Notes: generated by a model not told the origin, from the letters alone. 64,000 nucleotides of DNA from Acinetobacter radioresistens DSM 6976 = NBRC 102413 = CIP 103788 (GCF_006757745.1 NZ_AP019740.1:372001-436000), one strand, 5' to 3'. Counted from the stretch's first letter, positions 43,615 through 54,169 are shown. Numbers and translations: made by a program.

Positions 43615-44733
43615 TCAATATTGCTGCTCTTTAGAATTGATCACCTGCTGATATAAATCCAGTGTCTGCTGACACATATCACTCAGGCTAAACAGGGTGA
43701 CAGGTGAAACCTGCTGTGGCTGTTCAATATGCTGTTTAATGGTGCCAAGTAAATTATTCATATCTTCGGAGGGAATTAGTCCCTGCGGATAAAGTTCTGC
43801 CAGAATTTCAGCCACACCCCCGCGATTCCAGCCAATAACTGGTGTTCCAACTGATAAAGCTTCTAAAGCAGTACGACCAAAAGTTTCTGCCTGAGTTGAA
43901 AGTGACAACACTACATCTGAGAAAGCCAGCCATTCGCGGATATCGGAACGATGGCCGACAAACGTAATATCATCGCCCAGTCCTTTGTTTTGAATAGTGT
44001 TAGCCAGCTCTTCTAGATAGGCCTGTTTTTTCGGGTCGGCGCCGCCTACAACGACAGCGTGTAATTGTGGATAAAAGGGTTTAAGCGCAGCCATCACTTC
44101 AATGAGTACTTCATGACCTTTCAAGCGGGTAATCCGTCCGGGCAGACAGAGCAGAAATTTATGCTCAAGTTGAGGATAATCTACAAAAGCCTGATGAATC
44201 CACTGCGCTGATGGCTGATAGCCATGTGGAAAAGCTTTGGGATCGATACCCCGGTAAATCCGTACAATATCTTGAGGCGGGCAGTTTTTATAATGTTCAG
44301 TAATGTACTGCACCACGCTATCGGAAACTGCGATGACTTTCTCTGCCTGAGTCATGATCGCACTATAACGGTTAACTGAATAAAATCCGTGTACAGTACT
44401 GATCAGATGTGGACGTTGTGAAGCGGGTATGCCGCGTAGGGCAAAATGTATCAGCCAAGCCGGTACGCGCGAGCGTACATGAACAATATCTGGTTGATAC
44501 TGCATAATTAATTTTCGAAGTGAGCGAATTTGCCATAAACTGGACAATGATTTCTTGTGAACAGGCAATGTTAAGTGAGTAGAACCCTCGGCTTCTAACT
44601 GGGCCACCAGCCGGCCACCATTGGACACGACCAGAGATTGATGACCTTGGCTGACCAGTGCCCGTGCAATTTCAAGTGTCCCGCGCTCTACACCGCCACT
44701 ATTGAGCTCTGGAAGCAGTTGCATCACTTTCAT
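43615..44733 (-). CDS. Glycosyltransferase family 4 protein
   Basis: 372 residues, GT-B fold. The N-terminal MKVMQLLPELNSGGVERGTL is the glycine-rich acceptor-side loop of GT4 enzymes, and the C-terminal half has LCLPGRITRLKGHEVLIEVM, FVGHRSDIREWLAFSDVVLS and the nucleotide-sugar EX7E region TQAETFGRTALEALSVGTPV. It transfers a sugar, probably in lipooligosaccharide core or another surface glycan, judging from the acyltransferase gene 59 bp upstream on the same strand. ATG 44733 follows AAGAGA and fits the family start; the open frame extends 10 codons further. Confidence 0.87.
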   Translation of the reverse strand: MKVMQLLPELNSGGVERGTLEIARALVSQGHQSLVVSNGGRLVAQLEAEGSTHLTLPVHKKSLSSLWQIRSLRKLIMQYQPDIVHVRSRVPAWLIHFALRGIPASQRPHLISTVHGFYSVNRYSAIMTQAEKVIAVSDSVVQYITEHYKNCPPQDIVRIYRGIDPKAFPHGYQPSAQWIHQAFVDYPQLEHKFLLCLPGRITRLKGHEVLIEVMAALKPFYPQLHAVVVGGADPKKQAYLEELANTIQNKGLGDDITFVGHRSDIREWLAFSDVVLSLSTQAETFGRTALEALSVGTPVIGWNRGGVAEILAELYPQGLIPSEDMNNLLGTIKQHIEQPQQVSPVTLFSLSDMCQQTLDLYQQVINSKEQQY

Positions 44734-44792
44734 ATTTATTCTCTTGTTAAATAGGGGGCTCATTGCACTGTTGAATTACTATTTTCAATAGC

Positions 44793-45728
44793 TCAATAAA
44801 TTTTGTCATAGCCTTCTGGACGGCTTTTAAAACGGCGATGAAACCACATGTACTGTGTAGGCGCAATCCGTAGCTGTTGCGCAATAATGGAATTTACCCG
44901 GGTTGCATCAGCTACTTCGTCTTCACTTGGAAACTGCTCAAGTGCGGGCTCAAGCAAGATACGGTACTTGGGATCCTTAATATCACCATAACGATAAAAA
45001 TATAAGGGGATGGCAACTGCCCTGGAAATTTTCAATAAGCGCCGATGAGCAGTCACTGTAGCGGCAGGCACTCCGAAAAAAGGCGCCATTACACCCTGTT
45101 TTAATCCAAAATCCTGATCCGGACTATACCAGATCGCACGGCCATTTTTCAGGTGTCGAATGAGGCCGCGCATGTCATCATGATCAATCTGATGGGTATA
45201 GATGGTTGCCCGGCAGCGGTAAATCAGCATATCTAAAAGCGGATTATTTTGAGGGCGGTACACCACATCTGGACTGAAATATTGAGAGCAGATATAACCG
45301 CCAGCATCTAGCAAGGTGCTATGGGTACCAAGCAGTAATACACCTTGCTGTCGGGCTTGTGCCTGGTTTAAGTATTCAAGTCCTTCAATACTCACCCGGC
45401 CATTAAACCAGGTAGGGCTATACCAGGCATTCAAGGTTTCAAAAACCCCCAGCATCATGTCAATAAATACCTCACGGGCCTGCTGCTGAACTTGTTCCTC
45501 TGTCCACTCTGGAAAGCATACTTCAAGATTACGGACAGTAGTTTTTCGACGTGATTTTAGCCGTTCAAATGCTACATTGCCCAGAAATTTTGCCATACGG
45601 TGCTGGACTGCCCAAGGTAGTATTGCCAGTAACATCAGAAAGACAATCGCAAGCCAAATGCCCCAATACTGTGGTAACAAAAAAGACCACTGAAATTCAC
45701 CTGGCGTATAGTGCTGCTTCTTGCTCAT
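44793..45728 (-). CDS. Lysophospholipid acyltransferase, LpxL/LpxM family
   Basis: 311 residues, a lipid A late acyltransferase. An N-terminal membrane helix (about 24-42) is followed by the HX4D catalytic motif in LLLGTHSTLLDAGG, VVYRPQNNPLLD, the RxxR-region WYSPDQDFG and the C-terminal QYMWFHRRFKSRP. It adds a secondary acyl chain to Kdo-lipid A or its precursor; LpxL versus LpxM cannot be settled from sequence alone. ATG 45728 follows CAGGA; the TTG at 45740 is less likely. It is co-directional with the glycosyltransferase gene and likely in the same operon. Confidence 0.88.
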   Translation of the reverse strand: MSKKQHYTPGEFQWSFLLPQYWGIWLAIVFLMLLAILPWAVQHRMAKFLGNVAFERLKSRRKTTVRNLEVCFPEWTEEQVQQQAREVFIDMMLGVFETLNAWYSPTWFNGRVSIEGLEYLNQAQARQQGVLLLGTHSTLLDAGGYICSQYFSPDVVYRPQNNPLLDMLIYRCRATIYTHQIDHDDMRGLIRHLKNGRAIWYSPDQDFGLKQGVMAPFFGVPAATVTAHRRLLKISRAVAIPLYFYRYGDIKDPKYRILLEPALEQFPSEDEVADATRVNSIIAQQLRIAPTQYMWFHRRFKSRPEGYDKIY

Positions 45729-45907
45729 AAATCCTGACAATACTGTGCCTCAAAAGTGCCGACAGTTTAGCATGAACTGTTTTTGAAAAGAAAAACCGCT
45801 GTCCGTTACCTGAAACACTTAATTGGTAGCACTTCTTATCTGGTTACATACGTGTTTTACCGCTAAATATGAAAGAACAAAAATTCAAATAAAGAAGGAG
45901 ACAGTAC

Positions 45908-46468
45908 ATGAAACAGTTTCGTCTGATTCATGGAGATATTACCGGAATTAGAATTGATGCCATAGTAAATGCAGCCAATAGTACCCTGCTGGGAGGTCAT
46001 GGTGTAGATGGTGCCATTCATCAGGCTGGTGGGGCTGATATAATTGAAGAGTGCAGACAGATTAGGGCACGCCAAGGAAGCTGCACAGTCGGTGAAGCTG
46101 TAATGACAACTGGGGGCCGCTTGCCAGCCCAGTATGTGATTCATACTGTCGGGCCAATATGGGAAGAGGGAAAGGCAAATGAGCGTACACTACTCTCGCA
46201 GGCTTACCAAAACAGTTTTGCATTGGCTGAACAGCACTATCTGACTGGCATTGCCTATCCCAACATATCAACAGGTGTATATCGCTTTCCTAAGGTGGAA
46301 GCAGCTGCCATAGCTATTGATACTCTGATTCCACTATTAAAAAATTCGGAAACAGTACAGGAAGTTGCACTGGTATGTTTTGATCTGGAGAATTTTGAAT
46401 TGTATGAAGAATTATTAAAGCAGCGGCTCCTGGAACAGCAGGAACTCAAATTGAAAATTGAAGCCTGA
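45908..46468 (+). CDS. Macro domain protein (O-acetyl-ADP-ribose deacetylase-like)
   Basis: 186 residues, a stand-alone macro domain. Ligand-binding segments are NAANSTLLGGHGVDGAIHQA (about residues 20-40) and YPNISTGVYRFP (about 119-130). The family, including E. coli YmdB and TARG-like enzymes, hydrolyses ADP-ribose esters. The GHGVDGAIH loop places it in the MacroD-type group. GAAGGAG precedes the ATG. It stands alone, divergent from the acyltransferase gene and convergent with uup. Confidence 0.92.
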   Translation: MKQFRLIHGDITGIRIDAIVNAANSTLLGGHGVDGAIHQAGGADIIEECRQIRARQGSCTVGEAVMTTGGRLPAQYVIHTVGPIWEEGKANERTLLSQAYQNSFALAEQHYLTGIAYPNISTGVYRFPKVEAAAIAIDTLIPLLKNSETVQEVALVCFDLENFELYEELLKQRLLEQQELKLKIEA

Positions 46469-46503
46469 ACCTGTATCTGGTAACAAGTTCAGGCTATTTG
46501 TTT
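46463..46503 (+). terminator. Terminator after the macro domain gene
   Basis: GCCTGAAC (46463-46470) pairs perfectly with GTTCAGGC (46487-46494) and TATTTGTTT follows. The first arm includes the stop codon. Confidence 0.65.
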
Positions 46504-48397
46504 AGCCGTTTTGCGACATTGCTTCAAGCTCAGTCCAGCGGTCCAGTTTTTCAAGCAAGAGCTCTTCAATTTCTGACAAACGCTGTGAAGCCTGTGTTGC
46601 TGCATCTGCATCTGTTACAAACCAGGAACCATCTGCCAGTTTTTCATTTAATTGAGCCTGTTCCGCTTCAAGCTGCTCAATTTCGGCAGGGAGCTGTTCC
46701 AGTTCCCGCTGATCCTTGTAACTCAGCTTTGCCTTTTTAGGCATGGTTACGGTCTCTGCTTTTGCTTGAGCTTTTTTTACATCCGCTTTTTGGTCTACTA
46801 CTTTCTGGTCTGGCCGCTGCATCAGATAATCCTGATAGCCACCCACATATTCTTCAATGTGGCCTTTGCCATCAAAGACCCAAGTCGATGTTACGACATT
46901 ATCCATAAAGGCACGGTCATGGCTGATCAGAAGCAGCGTACCTTTATATTCAGCCAGCATTTCCTCAAGCAGCTCCAATGTAACCATATCGAGGTCATTG
47001 GTTGGCTCGTCCATGACAATCAGGTTAGACGGTTTAAGCAGTAATTTAGCCAGCAATACGCGGTTCCGCTCTCCTCCTGATAGTGCTTTAACTGGTGTGC
47101 GGGCACGCTCTGGTGAAAACAGGAAGTCCTGCAGGTAACTGTAAATATGACGGCGCTGGCCATTTACATCGACGAAATCTGAGCCTTCGGATACATTCTC
47201 TGAAACTGATTTCTCCAGATCAAGCTGGTTACGTAGCTGATCGAAGTAAGCCACTTCTAGCTGGGTACCGACCTTGACTGTACCTTGATGTGGAATATCA
47301 CCGAGTATTGCCTTGATCAGGGTGGTTTTGCCCACACCGTTGTCGCCGACCAGACCAATACGGTCGCCACGCAGTACAATCGCCGAGAAATCCTTAATTA
47401 ACACCTGGTCATCATAAGAAACACTGAGATGCTCAATATCAAATACCAGTTTGCCAGACCGTTGAGCTTCCTGTACCCCCATATTGACTTTGCCCTGTTG
47501 GAAGCGGCGTGCCTTGGATTCTTCACGTAAAGTCTTTAATGCACGGACACGGCCTTCGTTACGGGTACGTCTGGCTTTAATACCCTGACGAATCCAGGCT
47601 TCTTCTTCAGCCAGTTTTTTCTCGAACAGGGCATTTTGTTTTTCTTCTGCTTCAAGCTGTTGGGCTTTCAGGTCCAGATAACGTGAATAATTTCCTTCAA
47701 AGCTGCGCAGGGTACCACGGTCAAGTTCAACAATACGGGTAGCCAGCCGGTCAACAAAAGAACGGTCATGTGAAATAAACAGTAAGGTCAGATTATTCTG
47801 ATCCATAAGAAATTTTTCTAGCCATTCAATACTCTCGACATCCAGATGGTTGGTGGGTTCGTCAAGCAGCAGTACATCCGGCTGGGTAAGCAGTGCACGG
47901 GCCAAAAGAACCCGGCGCTTACGTCCACCTGACAGATCAGCCAGATCAGCATCCGGATCTAAGCCCATCTTGCTAAGAATATTATTGACCTTGTTTTCTA
48001 ATGCCCAGCCATCAAGCTGATCCATTTTATGCTGTAGCAGGCCCATACGGTCACAGGCTTCCATATCACCAAGTACGCAGGCATCACTGGCTTCATGATA
48101 ATCCTTGAGTACCTGGGCAGCTTCGCCTGCTCCGTCGGCTACAATGTCAGCAACCTTGCCCGAATCCATCGGTACATCTTGAGCCAGCATTGAAATTGTT
48201 ACGCCATTTTGTATTGAAACTTCACCACGGTCAGGTAGCAGGCTTCCCTCGATCAGCTTAAGTAAAGTAGACTTACCTTCACCGTTACGGCCAATCAAAC
48301 ATACCCGTTCGCCACGTTCTAATGTAAAGTTCGCGCCATCGAGTAGGGCGGGTCCACCAAATGCAAGCTGGACATCCCTTAAAGTAATATAGGCCAT
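46502..48397 (-). CDS. uup: ABC-F ATPase Uup
   Basis: 631 residues (E. coli Uup 635) with two ABC ATPase domains and no membrane part. Walker A GRNGEGKSTL and signature LSGGRKRRVLLARAL with DEPTNHLD mark the first domain; GDNGVGKTTL, LSGGERNRVLLAKLL and DEPTNDLD the second. A charged linker and a C-terminal coiled coil (KLSYKDQRELEQLPAEIEQL) identify Uup among ABC-F proteins; this domain binds DNA or ribosomes in E. coli. ABC-F proteins act on the ribosome. AGGAAA precedes the ATG. Confidence 0.92.
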   Translation of the reverse strand: MAYITLRDVQLAFGGPALLDGANFTLERGERVCLIGRNGEGKSTLLKLIEGSLLPDRGEVSIQNGVTISMLAQDVPMDSGKVADIVADGAGEAAQVLKDYHEASDACVLGDMEACDRMGLLQHKMDQLDGWALENKVNNILSKMGLDPDADLADLSGGRKRRVLLARALLTQPDVLLLDEPTNHLDVESIEWLEKFLMDQNNLTLLFISHDRSFVDRLATRIVELDRGTLRSFEGNYSRYLDLKAQQLEAEEKQNALFEKKLAEEEAWIRQGIKARRTRNEGRVRALKTLREESKARRFQQGKVNMGVQEAQRSGKLVFDIEHLSVSYDDQVLIKDFSAIVLRGDRIGLVGDNGVGKTTLIKAILGDIPHQGTVKVGTQLEVAYFDQLRNQLDLEKSVSENVSEGSDFVDVNGQRRHIYSYLQDFLFSPERARTPVKALSGGERNRVLLAKLLLKPSNLIVMDEPTNDLDMVTLELLEEMLAEYKGTLLLISHDRAFMDNVVTSTWVFDGKGHIEEYVGGYQDYLMQRPDQKVVDQKADVKKAQAKAETVTMPKKAKLSYKDQRELEQLPAEIEQLEAEQAQLNEKLADGSWFVTDADAATQASQRLSEIEELLLEKLDRWTELEAMSQNG

Positions 48398-48431
48398 AGT
48401 GTTTCCTGAAAAAATCCGTGAGGAGTATTAA

Positions 48432-48677
48432 ATGACTAAACAAACATACCATAATAATCAGGCGACATTTTCCGCACCCATTGAAGATTTGCAAGTAAGA
48501 ATTGCATTTCTGGATGATTTAGTTGAACAGCTCAATGAACAGGTCACCCGACAGAGTGTCGAGATTACCCATCTGAAGCAGCAAATGCAGCTACTTTATC
48601 AGCGTGTTGAAGCTGCTGATCTTTCAGAAGGGATTGCCCCGTTTGATCCTTCTACCAATATTCCTCCACACTATTAA
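48432..48677 (+). CDS. slyX: SlyX family protein
   Basis: 81 residues, a short coiled-coil protein. The SlyX pattern is clear: an initial helix with LQVRIAFLDDLVEQLNEQV, heptads to about residue 60 and the typical ending PPHY. Function unknown. It is divergent from uup, only 34 bp away, with GGAG before the ATG. Confidence 0.88.
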   Translation: MTKQTYHNNQATFSAPIEDLQVRIAFLDDLVEQLNEQVTRQSVEITHLKQQMQLLYQRVEAADLSEGIAPFDPSTNIPPHY

Positions 48678-48750
48678 TCTGAAATTCATTTGACCTTGAA
48701 CTGAAATACAGCTGTAATGCAGCGCGCTGTGTTACAACTGCTGAAATACC

Positions 48751-49776
48751 ATGAATAAAGTCATACTCTTTGATCTTGAAAAAAATAAGCCGGCTGCCAG
48801 TCTGCTGCGTGAACTGCTTCAGCACTATTCAACTCTGTATCTGTTCAACTGCCAGAAACAGTTTGAATATGCACTGGTTGACCTGACAGAGCTGGCTGGC
48901 TGGATTCAGTCAGGCCGGATTGTGGTACTGGAAACTGCAGAAGCAGATTTTAAAGAGTTTGAATATGCGTTAGCCGTGGGGCAGTGTCTGGCTCTTCTGG
49001 AAGCTGAAGTGCATGTTGATGTTATTTCAGCAATGCCAGAAAGTGAGTTACTGGTGCAGCTGCTGGGCGCTTCGGCAGTCAGTTGCAGCCTGATAAAAAT
49101 GGAAGCTTCCGCAAAACAGAAGTCAAGAACCGTAATTTACAGGTTGCCGAGCAGAGAAGCCTTTGAAAAAAAGCCTCAGCTGCAGCTCGTTAAAAAATAT
49201 TGTGATCTGTTAGGGAAAATGCAGGGTAAACCGGCAACTATACAGGGCTTAAAACATTCAATTATCAGTAGTTTGAATATATTCGCTGAAACAGCACAGC
49301 AGCTGGTGGGGCTATTGATCAATCTGAAAATTGTCAGGTCACAGGATGGACACGTGTCATATCGAAAAAGAATACTGGCACACTGGCTGAACTTAAAGCT
49401 TGAAGAGTATATGCAGGCGGAAGTGCACACGATGCCTTTACCTTCACAGCCTTCTGTTGAAACTTTTGATATCCACACTACTGAAATTTCAACAAATTCA
49501 TCTGCATCACTCGAAGCTGCTTTAAAACAGCAGCGCCATACGGAAGACCTGTATTCAGAATTTGCCCGTATTGATCCGCTGCAATGGCAGATTATACGTC
49601 AGCTGGATCAGGCGGGACATAAAAAACCTGACAATATCTATGCCTTGCGTGATTTGTTAAAAAGCATTTTTCCAGAGGAAAATATCCAGCTGCTACTGAA
49701 GGAAATGCTTGAAAAAGGCTATATTTATTGGGATGGATATAAAATGCATTATAGTCCGGAAATTCTACTGCATTAA
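48751..49776 (+). CDS. Uncharacterised protein, possible PIN-like N-terminal domain
   Basis: 341 residues, not recognised. The N-terminal 120 residues (starting MNKVILFDLEKNKPAASLL) alternate strands and helices, with acidic residues at strand ends (LFDLE, LVDLTE, AEADF). This recalls PIN/NYN-type folds that act on RNA, but the match is only by eye. The remainder is helical with two likely winged-helix-like segments (HSIISSLNIFAETAQQLVGL; IYALRDLLKSIFPEENIQLL). There is no signal peptide or membrane helix. It follows slyX in the same direction (73 bp) without a terminator between them. Confidence 0.7.
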   Translation: MNKVILFDLEKNKPAASLLRELLQHYSTLYLFNCQKQFEYALVDLTELAGWIQSGRIVVLETAEADFKEFEYALAVGQCLALLEAEVHVDVISAMPESELLVQLLGASAVSCSLIKMEASAKQKSRTVIYRLPSREAFEKKPQLQLVKKYCDLLGKMQGKPATIQGLKHSIISSLNIFAETAQQLVGLLINLKIVRSQDGHVSYRKRILAHWLNLKLEEYMQAEVHTMPLPSQPSVETFDIHTTEISTNSSASLEAALKQQRHTEDLYSEFARIDPLQWQIIRQLDQAGHKKPDNIYALRDLLKSIFPEENIQLLLKEMLEKGYIYWDGYKMHYSPEILLH

Positions 49777-50070
49777 TACCTTGAATGTTAAAACTTTTGG
49801 GCTAGAACTAAGTTTAAATCAGTATTGAAACAATAGATTTAGATGAAGAGAAGGCATTTTAAACTGTTAGGCCGCCTAAAACAGAAGCTAATTTGAACAG
49901 CTGGAAATCTGGTACTAAATGCTTTTTATATTGAAAAACACAAATTTATACAGAAATCATATGTTTTCTTCATTTATAGTCCCGAACAGCTCCAGCATTA
50001 ATTTATTCAGTAAACTTGCGTTTTATATTGGCCTTGTGCAACTCTAATAAAGGAATAAAAAGGTTGAACT

Positions 50071-50520
50071 ATGGAAAACGTTGGAATTTGGGTCGCAATC
50101 GTCATTATTGTTTTTGTGTTTGGATCTATTGTCGGGTTAAGAGTTAGCCCGCGAGAAAAAGCACTCGGCCTGATGCGAGAAAAAGCCCGTAAGATTGGCC
50201 TGCATCCGCGACTGGTTGCAGCCCCTGCCTGGACTAAAATTCCGATGGCTACAGAAAACCGTGCCAGTATGGTGGCTTATTACAGCATCCTGATTCCAGA
50301 TGCCCGTCTGCCTTTAATGCGGGCGCGTGTTGTTGACCAGAAACTTAAAGTCATCGAGGGAGATCAAAGCTTGGATGATTCTCCCATTGCATTAAAAGGG
50401 ATTTATGCTATTGATATGCAGGCAAACTGTGTTGGAATTTACTGGGATGAAGAAACTGATCTCAGGGCTACACAGTTAGAAGATATCAAAGCTTATCTGC
50501 ATGCTTTGGCTGCTCACTAA
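50071..50520 (+). CDS. Single-pass membrane protein of unknown function upstream of topA
   Basis: 149 residues. One N-terminal membrane helix (about 6-23, VAIVIIVFVFGSIVGL) is followed by a basic amphipathic region (SPREKALGLMREKARKIGLH) and a globular part. A similar short membrane protein precedes topA in pseudomonads. Function unknown. It starts 34 bp before topA ends the gap, so the two are probably co-transcribed. The 294 bases upstream (49777-50070) show no gene or clear promoter. Confidence 0.8.
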   Translation: MENVGIWVAIVIIVFVFGSIVGLRVSPREKALGLMREKARKIGLHPRLVAAPAWTKIPMATENRASMVAYYSILIPDARLPLMRARVVDQKLKVIEGDQSLDDSPIALKGIYAIDMQANCVGIYWDEETDLRATQLEDIKAYLHALAAH

Positions 50521-50554
50521 TCTCTTAATTTATCTACAGGAATAACAGTTAATT

Positions 50555-53197
50555 ATGGCGAATGCTCCTCGATCCACATCCAAAAGCACCTCAGCAAGTT
50601 CGTCAAGTGCTGCCAACAAGCGTGCCTTAGTGATTGTGGAGTCGCCTGCAAAAGCGAAAACCATCAACAAGTATCTGGGTTCGCAGTACATTGTTAAATC
50701 TTCTGTTGGCCATGTGCGTGACCTGCCTACCGGTGGTTCAGCCAAAAATACCGACAAAAAACCGGCTGTCCGGACCAAACTGACCGAAGCCGACAAGGCT
50801 AAAAAGGCCCAGCAGGCTCTGATCAACCGTATGGGGGTTGACCCTGAACACGGCTGGGAAGCGCATTATGAAGTGCTACCAGGTAAAGAAAATGTAGTTT
50901 CTGAGTTAAAGAAGCTGGCATCACAAGTTGATGAAATCTATCTCGCAACGGATTTGGACCGAGAAGGTGAGGCAATTGCCTGGCACTTGAAAGAAGTAAT
51001 TGGTGGTGATGAATCGCGCTACCAGCGTGTAGTGTTTAATGAGATTACTAAAAATGCCATTCAGGAAGCATTTAAGCAGCCCGGTCGCCTGGATACCAAT
51101 AAGGTTCATGCCCAGCAGGCACGCCGCTTCCTCGACCGTGTTGTAGGTTTCATGATCTCGCCTTTGCTATGGGAAAAAATTGCCCGTGGCCTGTCGGCGG
51201 GCCGGGTACAGTCTGTTGCAGTCAAACTGGTGGTTGAGCGTGAACGGGAGATCCGTGCCTTTATTCCTGAAGAATACTGGCAGGTATTTGCTGATACCCT
51301 GTCTAAAAAAGACCAGATTCGTCTGGAAGCCGTAAAACAGGCGGGTAAAACCTTAAAACTAAAAAATAAGGCCCAGACTGATACGCTGCTTGAAGTACTG
51401 AAAAAGTCCGAGTTTACCGTAGCGCAGCGTGAAGACAAGCCGACCAAGGTTAATCCGAGTGCGCCTTATATTACCTCTACCCTGCAACAAGCAGCGAGCA
51501 CACGTCTCGGATTTTCAGTCAAGAAAACCATGATGTTGGCCCAGCGCTTATATGAAGGCGGCTTCATTACTTATATGCGTACGGACTCAACCTTCCTGAG
51601 TGATGACGCGATTAAAATGGTACGTAACCATATTGAAAGTGAATATGGTGATAAATATTTACCGGCAAAACCGAACCGCTATGGCAGTAAAGCCGGGGCA
51701 CAAGAAGCTCATGAAGCAATACGTCCATCGAGTGTAGAGCTTAAAGGTGACCAGCTTGCAGGTGTAGAGCGTGATGCCCAGCGTCTATATGACCTGATCT
51801 GGCGTCAGTTTGTAGCCTGCCAGATGACACCAGCCGAATATTTATCATCTACTCTTACGGTCACGGCTTCTGATGTCGAGTTGAAAGCCAAAGGCCGAAT
51901 TCTGGTTTTTGATGGCTTTACTAAAATTCGTGGTGCAAACAAATCTGATGATGATGTACTGCTTCCTGCTGTGAAAGTGGGTGAAGTGCTTAAACTGGAG
52001 AAACTTGACCCTAGTCAGCATTTTACCAAACCACCCGCCCGTTTTACTGAGGCTTCTCTGGTAAAAGAACTGGAGAAACGCGGAATTGGCCGTCCTTCGA
52101 CTTATGCTGCGATTATTTCAACAATTCAGGATCGTGGTTATGTCAAACTGGAAAACCGCCGTCTGTATGCAGAAAAAATGGGTGAGATTGTTACTGATCG
52201 CTTAGATGAAAGTTTCAATAACCTGATGAACTATGCTTTTACTGCTGACCTTGAAGGACAGCTAGATAAAGTCGCGACAGGCGAACGCAACTGGAAGGAA
52301 CTACTGGACAGTTTCTATGGTGACTTTAAGCAGCGGCTGAATAATGCACAGGGTGATCAGGGGATGCGTCGTAATCAGCCGGTTGAAGTGCCTGACGTAC
52401 ATTGTCCGGAATGTGATCGTCCAATGCAGATCCGCACCGGAACCACCGGTGTATTCTTGGGCTGCTCAGGTTATAACCTTCCCCCTAAAGAACGCTGTAA
52501 GGGTACATTGAATCTTGTACCAGTTGAGTCACTGGCCGCACTATCTGATGATGATGGAGCAGAAACAGCCGATTTGATGTCGAAAAAACGCTGTCTGATC
52601 TGTGGAACTGCTATGGACAGCTATGTGATCGATGGTGGTCGTAAACTGCACATCTGTGGCAATAATCCGGATTGTGACGGTTATGAAGTTGAAGAAGGTG
52701 AGTTCAAGATTAAGGGTTATGATGGCCCAACAATTCCATGTGATAAATGTGATGGTGAAATGCAGCTTAAGACTGGACGTTTCGGTCCATACTTTGCCTG
52801 CAATAACTGTGACAACACCCGTAAAGTTTTGAAAAACGGGCAGCCTGCGCCACCGCGTGTTGATCCGATCAAGATGGAGCATCTGCGCTCCACCAAGCAT
52901 GATGACTATTTTGTCCTACGCGATGGGGCAGCCGGTCTGTTCTTGGCAGCCAGTAAGTTTCCAAAAATCCGTGAAACCCGGGCACCTAAAGTTGCCGAGC
53001 TGCGTACAGTAGCCGGACAGCTGGATCCGAAATATCAGTTTCTATTACAGGCACCTGATACTGACCCTGAAGGTAACCCGACAGTGGTAAAATTCAGCCG
53101 TAAAAACCAACAGCAGTATATCGGCTCTGAAACACCAGAAGGTAAACAGACCAAATGGAGTTTAGTCTTCCAAAATGGTAAATGGACCGAAGCCTGA
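50555..53197 (+). CDS. topA: DNA topoisomerase I (type IA)
   Basis: Relaxes negative supercoils by single-strand passage. 880 residues (E. coli 865). The TOPRIM domain starts [19 protein letters not shown] and contains the acidic [16 protein letters not shown]. The catalytic tyrosine lies in [15 protein letters not shown]. Three C-terminal zinc ribbons follow: HCPECDRP...CSGYN...[12 protein letters not shown]...CGNNPDC and PCDKCDGE...CNNC. The N-terminal Ser/Lys-rich leader ([14 protein letters not shown]) precedes the TOPRIM domain. AGGAATAAC precedes the ATG. Confidence 0.97.
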   Translation: MANAPRSTSKSTSASSSSAANKRALVIVESPAKAKTINKYLGSQYIVKSSVGHVRDLPTGGSAKNTDKKPAVRTKLTEADKAKKAQQALINRMGVDPEHGWEAHYEVLPGKENVVSELKKLASQVDEIYLATDLDREGEAIAWHLKEVIGGDESRYQRVVFNEITKNAIQEAFKQPGRLDTNKVHAQQARRFLDRVVGFMISPLLWEKIARGLSAGRVQSVAVKLVVEREREIRAFIPEEYWQVFADTLSKKDQIRLEAVKQAGKTLKLKNKAQTDTLLEVLKKSEFTVAQREDKPTKVNPSAPYITSTLQQAASTRLGFSVKKTMMLAQRLYEGGFITYMRTDSTFLSDDAIKMVRNHIESEYGDKYLPAKPNRYGSKAGAQEAHEAIRPSSVELKGDQLAGVERDAQRLYDLIWRQFVACQMTPAEYLSSTLTVTASDVELKAKGRILVFDGFTKIRGANKSDDDVLLPAVKVGEVLKLEKLDPSQHFTKPPARFTEASLVKELEKRGIGRPSTYAAIISTIQDRGYVKLENRRLYAEKMGEIVTDRLDESFNNLMNYAFTADLEGQLDKVATGERNWKELLDSFYGDFKQRLNNAQGDQGMRRNQPVEVPDVHCPECDRPMQIRTGTTGVFLGCSGYNLPPKERCKGTLNLVPVESLAALSDDDGAETADLMSKKRCLICGTAMDSYVIDGGRKLHICGNNPDCDGYEVEEGEFKIKGYDGPTIPCDKCDGEMQLKTGRFGPYFACNNCDNTRKVLKNGQPAPPRVDPIKMEHLRSTKHDDYFVLRDGAAGLFLAASKFPKIRETRAPKVAELRTVAGQLDPKYQFLLQAPDTDPEGNPTVVKFSRKNQQQYIGSETPEGKQTKWSLVFQNGKWTEA

Positions 53198-53212
53198 TAT
53201 CTAACTAAAAAG

Positions 53213-53237
53213 ATGCCGGTTTCGACTGGCATTTTTT
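53213..53237 (+). terminator. Terminator after topA
   Basis: ATGCCGG (53213-53219), loop TTTCGA, CTGGCAT (53226-53232), one G-T pair, followed by T6. Confidence 0.83.
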
Positions 53238-53294
53238 ATGACTAAACAAAAGAAAATAATAGAATCTCTAAGAAATTGATGGGGAAGCACAGCA

Positions 53295-54053
53295 GTGTGG
53301 AAAAGTATTCGGATTGTAGTTTTATTGCTGATCTTGCTGGTGGTTGCCATAAATGCCTGGCGTGACCAGAACCAGAACTGGGACCGCCCGGTGACTGTTT
53401 TATTACATCCTATTAATGCTGACCAGCGTAGTTCAACACAGCAGTATATTGATCAGCTCACAATCGATCAGTTTAAAGATATACAGAAGTATCTCAGCAA
53501 TGCTGCCGCTCCGTACCGGATACAACCAGTTTATTTTTATTTTCAGTTGGGCCGGCCTCTACAACAGCTTCCACCTAAAGTTCCTGAACAGGCGGGTTTA
53601 ATCGATGTCATATTGTGGAGTTTAAAATTCCGCTTTTATGCTTGGAAAAATTCGATGAGCCAAGAAGGCTCCCCCAGTGTAACGCTCTATCTGAACTTCT
53701 ATGATCCTCAATTTAACCGGATACTAAAACATTCTACAGCACTTGAAAAAGGCCGGATCGGCTCAGTCAATCTGTTTGCTTCGAGTAAGCAGGCACAACA
53801 GAATCAGATTGTGCTAGCGCATGAGTTGCTCCATGCATTTGGAGCATCCGATAAATATGATCTCAATACTGGTTTACCTTTATATCCGCAAGGTTATGCT
53901 GATCCTCATCTTCAACCTTTATATCCGCAAAAGCGTGCCGAGATTATGACTGGCCATATTCCGCTTTCAGCCGATAAAAGCAGAATGGCAGAAAACCTCC
54001 AGCAAACGATGGTTAGTCGACAAACAGCTACAGAAATTGGCTGGCTAAAATAA
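53295..54053 (+). CDS. Membrane-anchored zinc metallopeptidase-like protein
   Basis: 252 residues starting at GTG 53295 (GGGGAAG nine bases upstream). One N-terminal membrane helix (about 5-20) would place the rest in the periplasm. The signature VLAHELLHAFGASDKYD is a zincin HExxH motif with a downstream Asp; the Gly/Ala and Asp spacing resembles metzincin-like sites. EIMTGHIPLSA could supply the Met-turn. A peptidase function is inferred from the motif only; the substrate is unknown. Confidence 0.75.
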   Translation: MWKSIRIVVLLLILLVVAINAWRDQNQNWDRPVTVLLHPINADQRSSTQQYIDQLTIDQFKDIQKYLSNAAAPYRIQPVYFYFQLGRPLQQLPPKVPEQAGLIDVILWSLKFRFYAWKNSMSQEGSPSVTLYLNFYDPQFNRILKHSTALEKGRIGSVNLFASSKQAQQNQIVLAHELLHAFGASDKYDLNTGLPLYPQGYADPHLQPLYPQKRAEIMTGHIPLSADKSRMAENLQQTMVSRQTATEIGWLK

Positions 54054-54169
54054 ACTGGGGATAAAAACCAACTTATCCACAATGCATGAAACCGGTATAA
54101 AAACTATTTATACAGACAAGTGATGACTTGTTACTTACAGTAGTTAAAGACTTAATAACTAGAAGAGTA

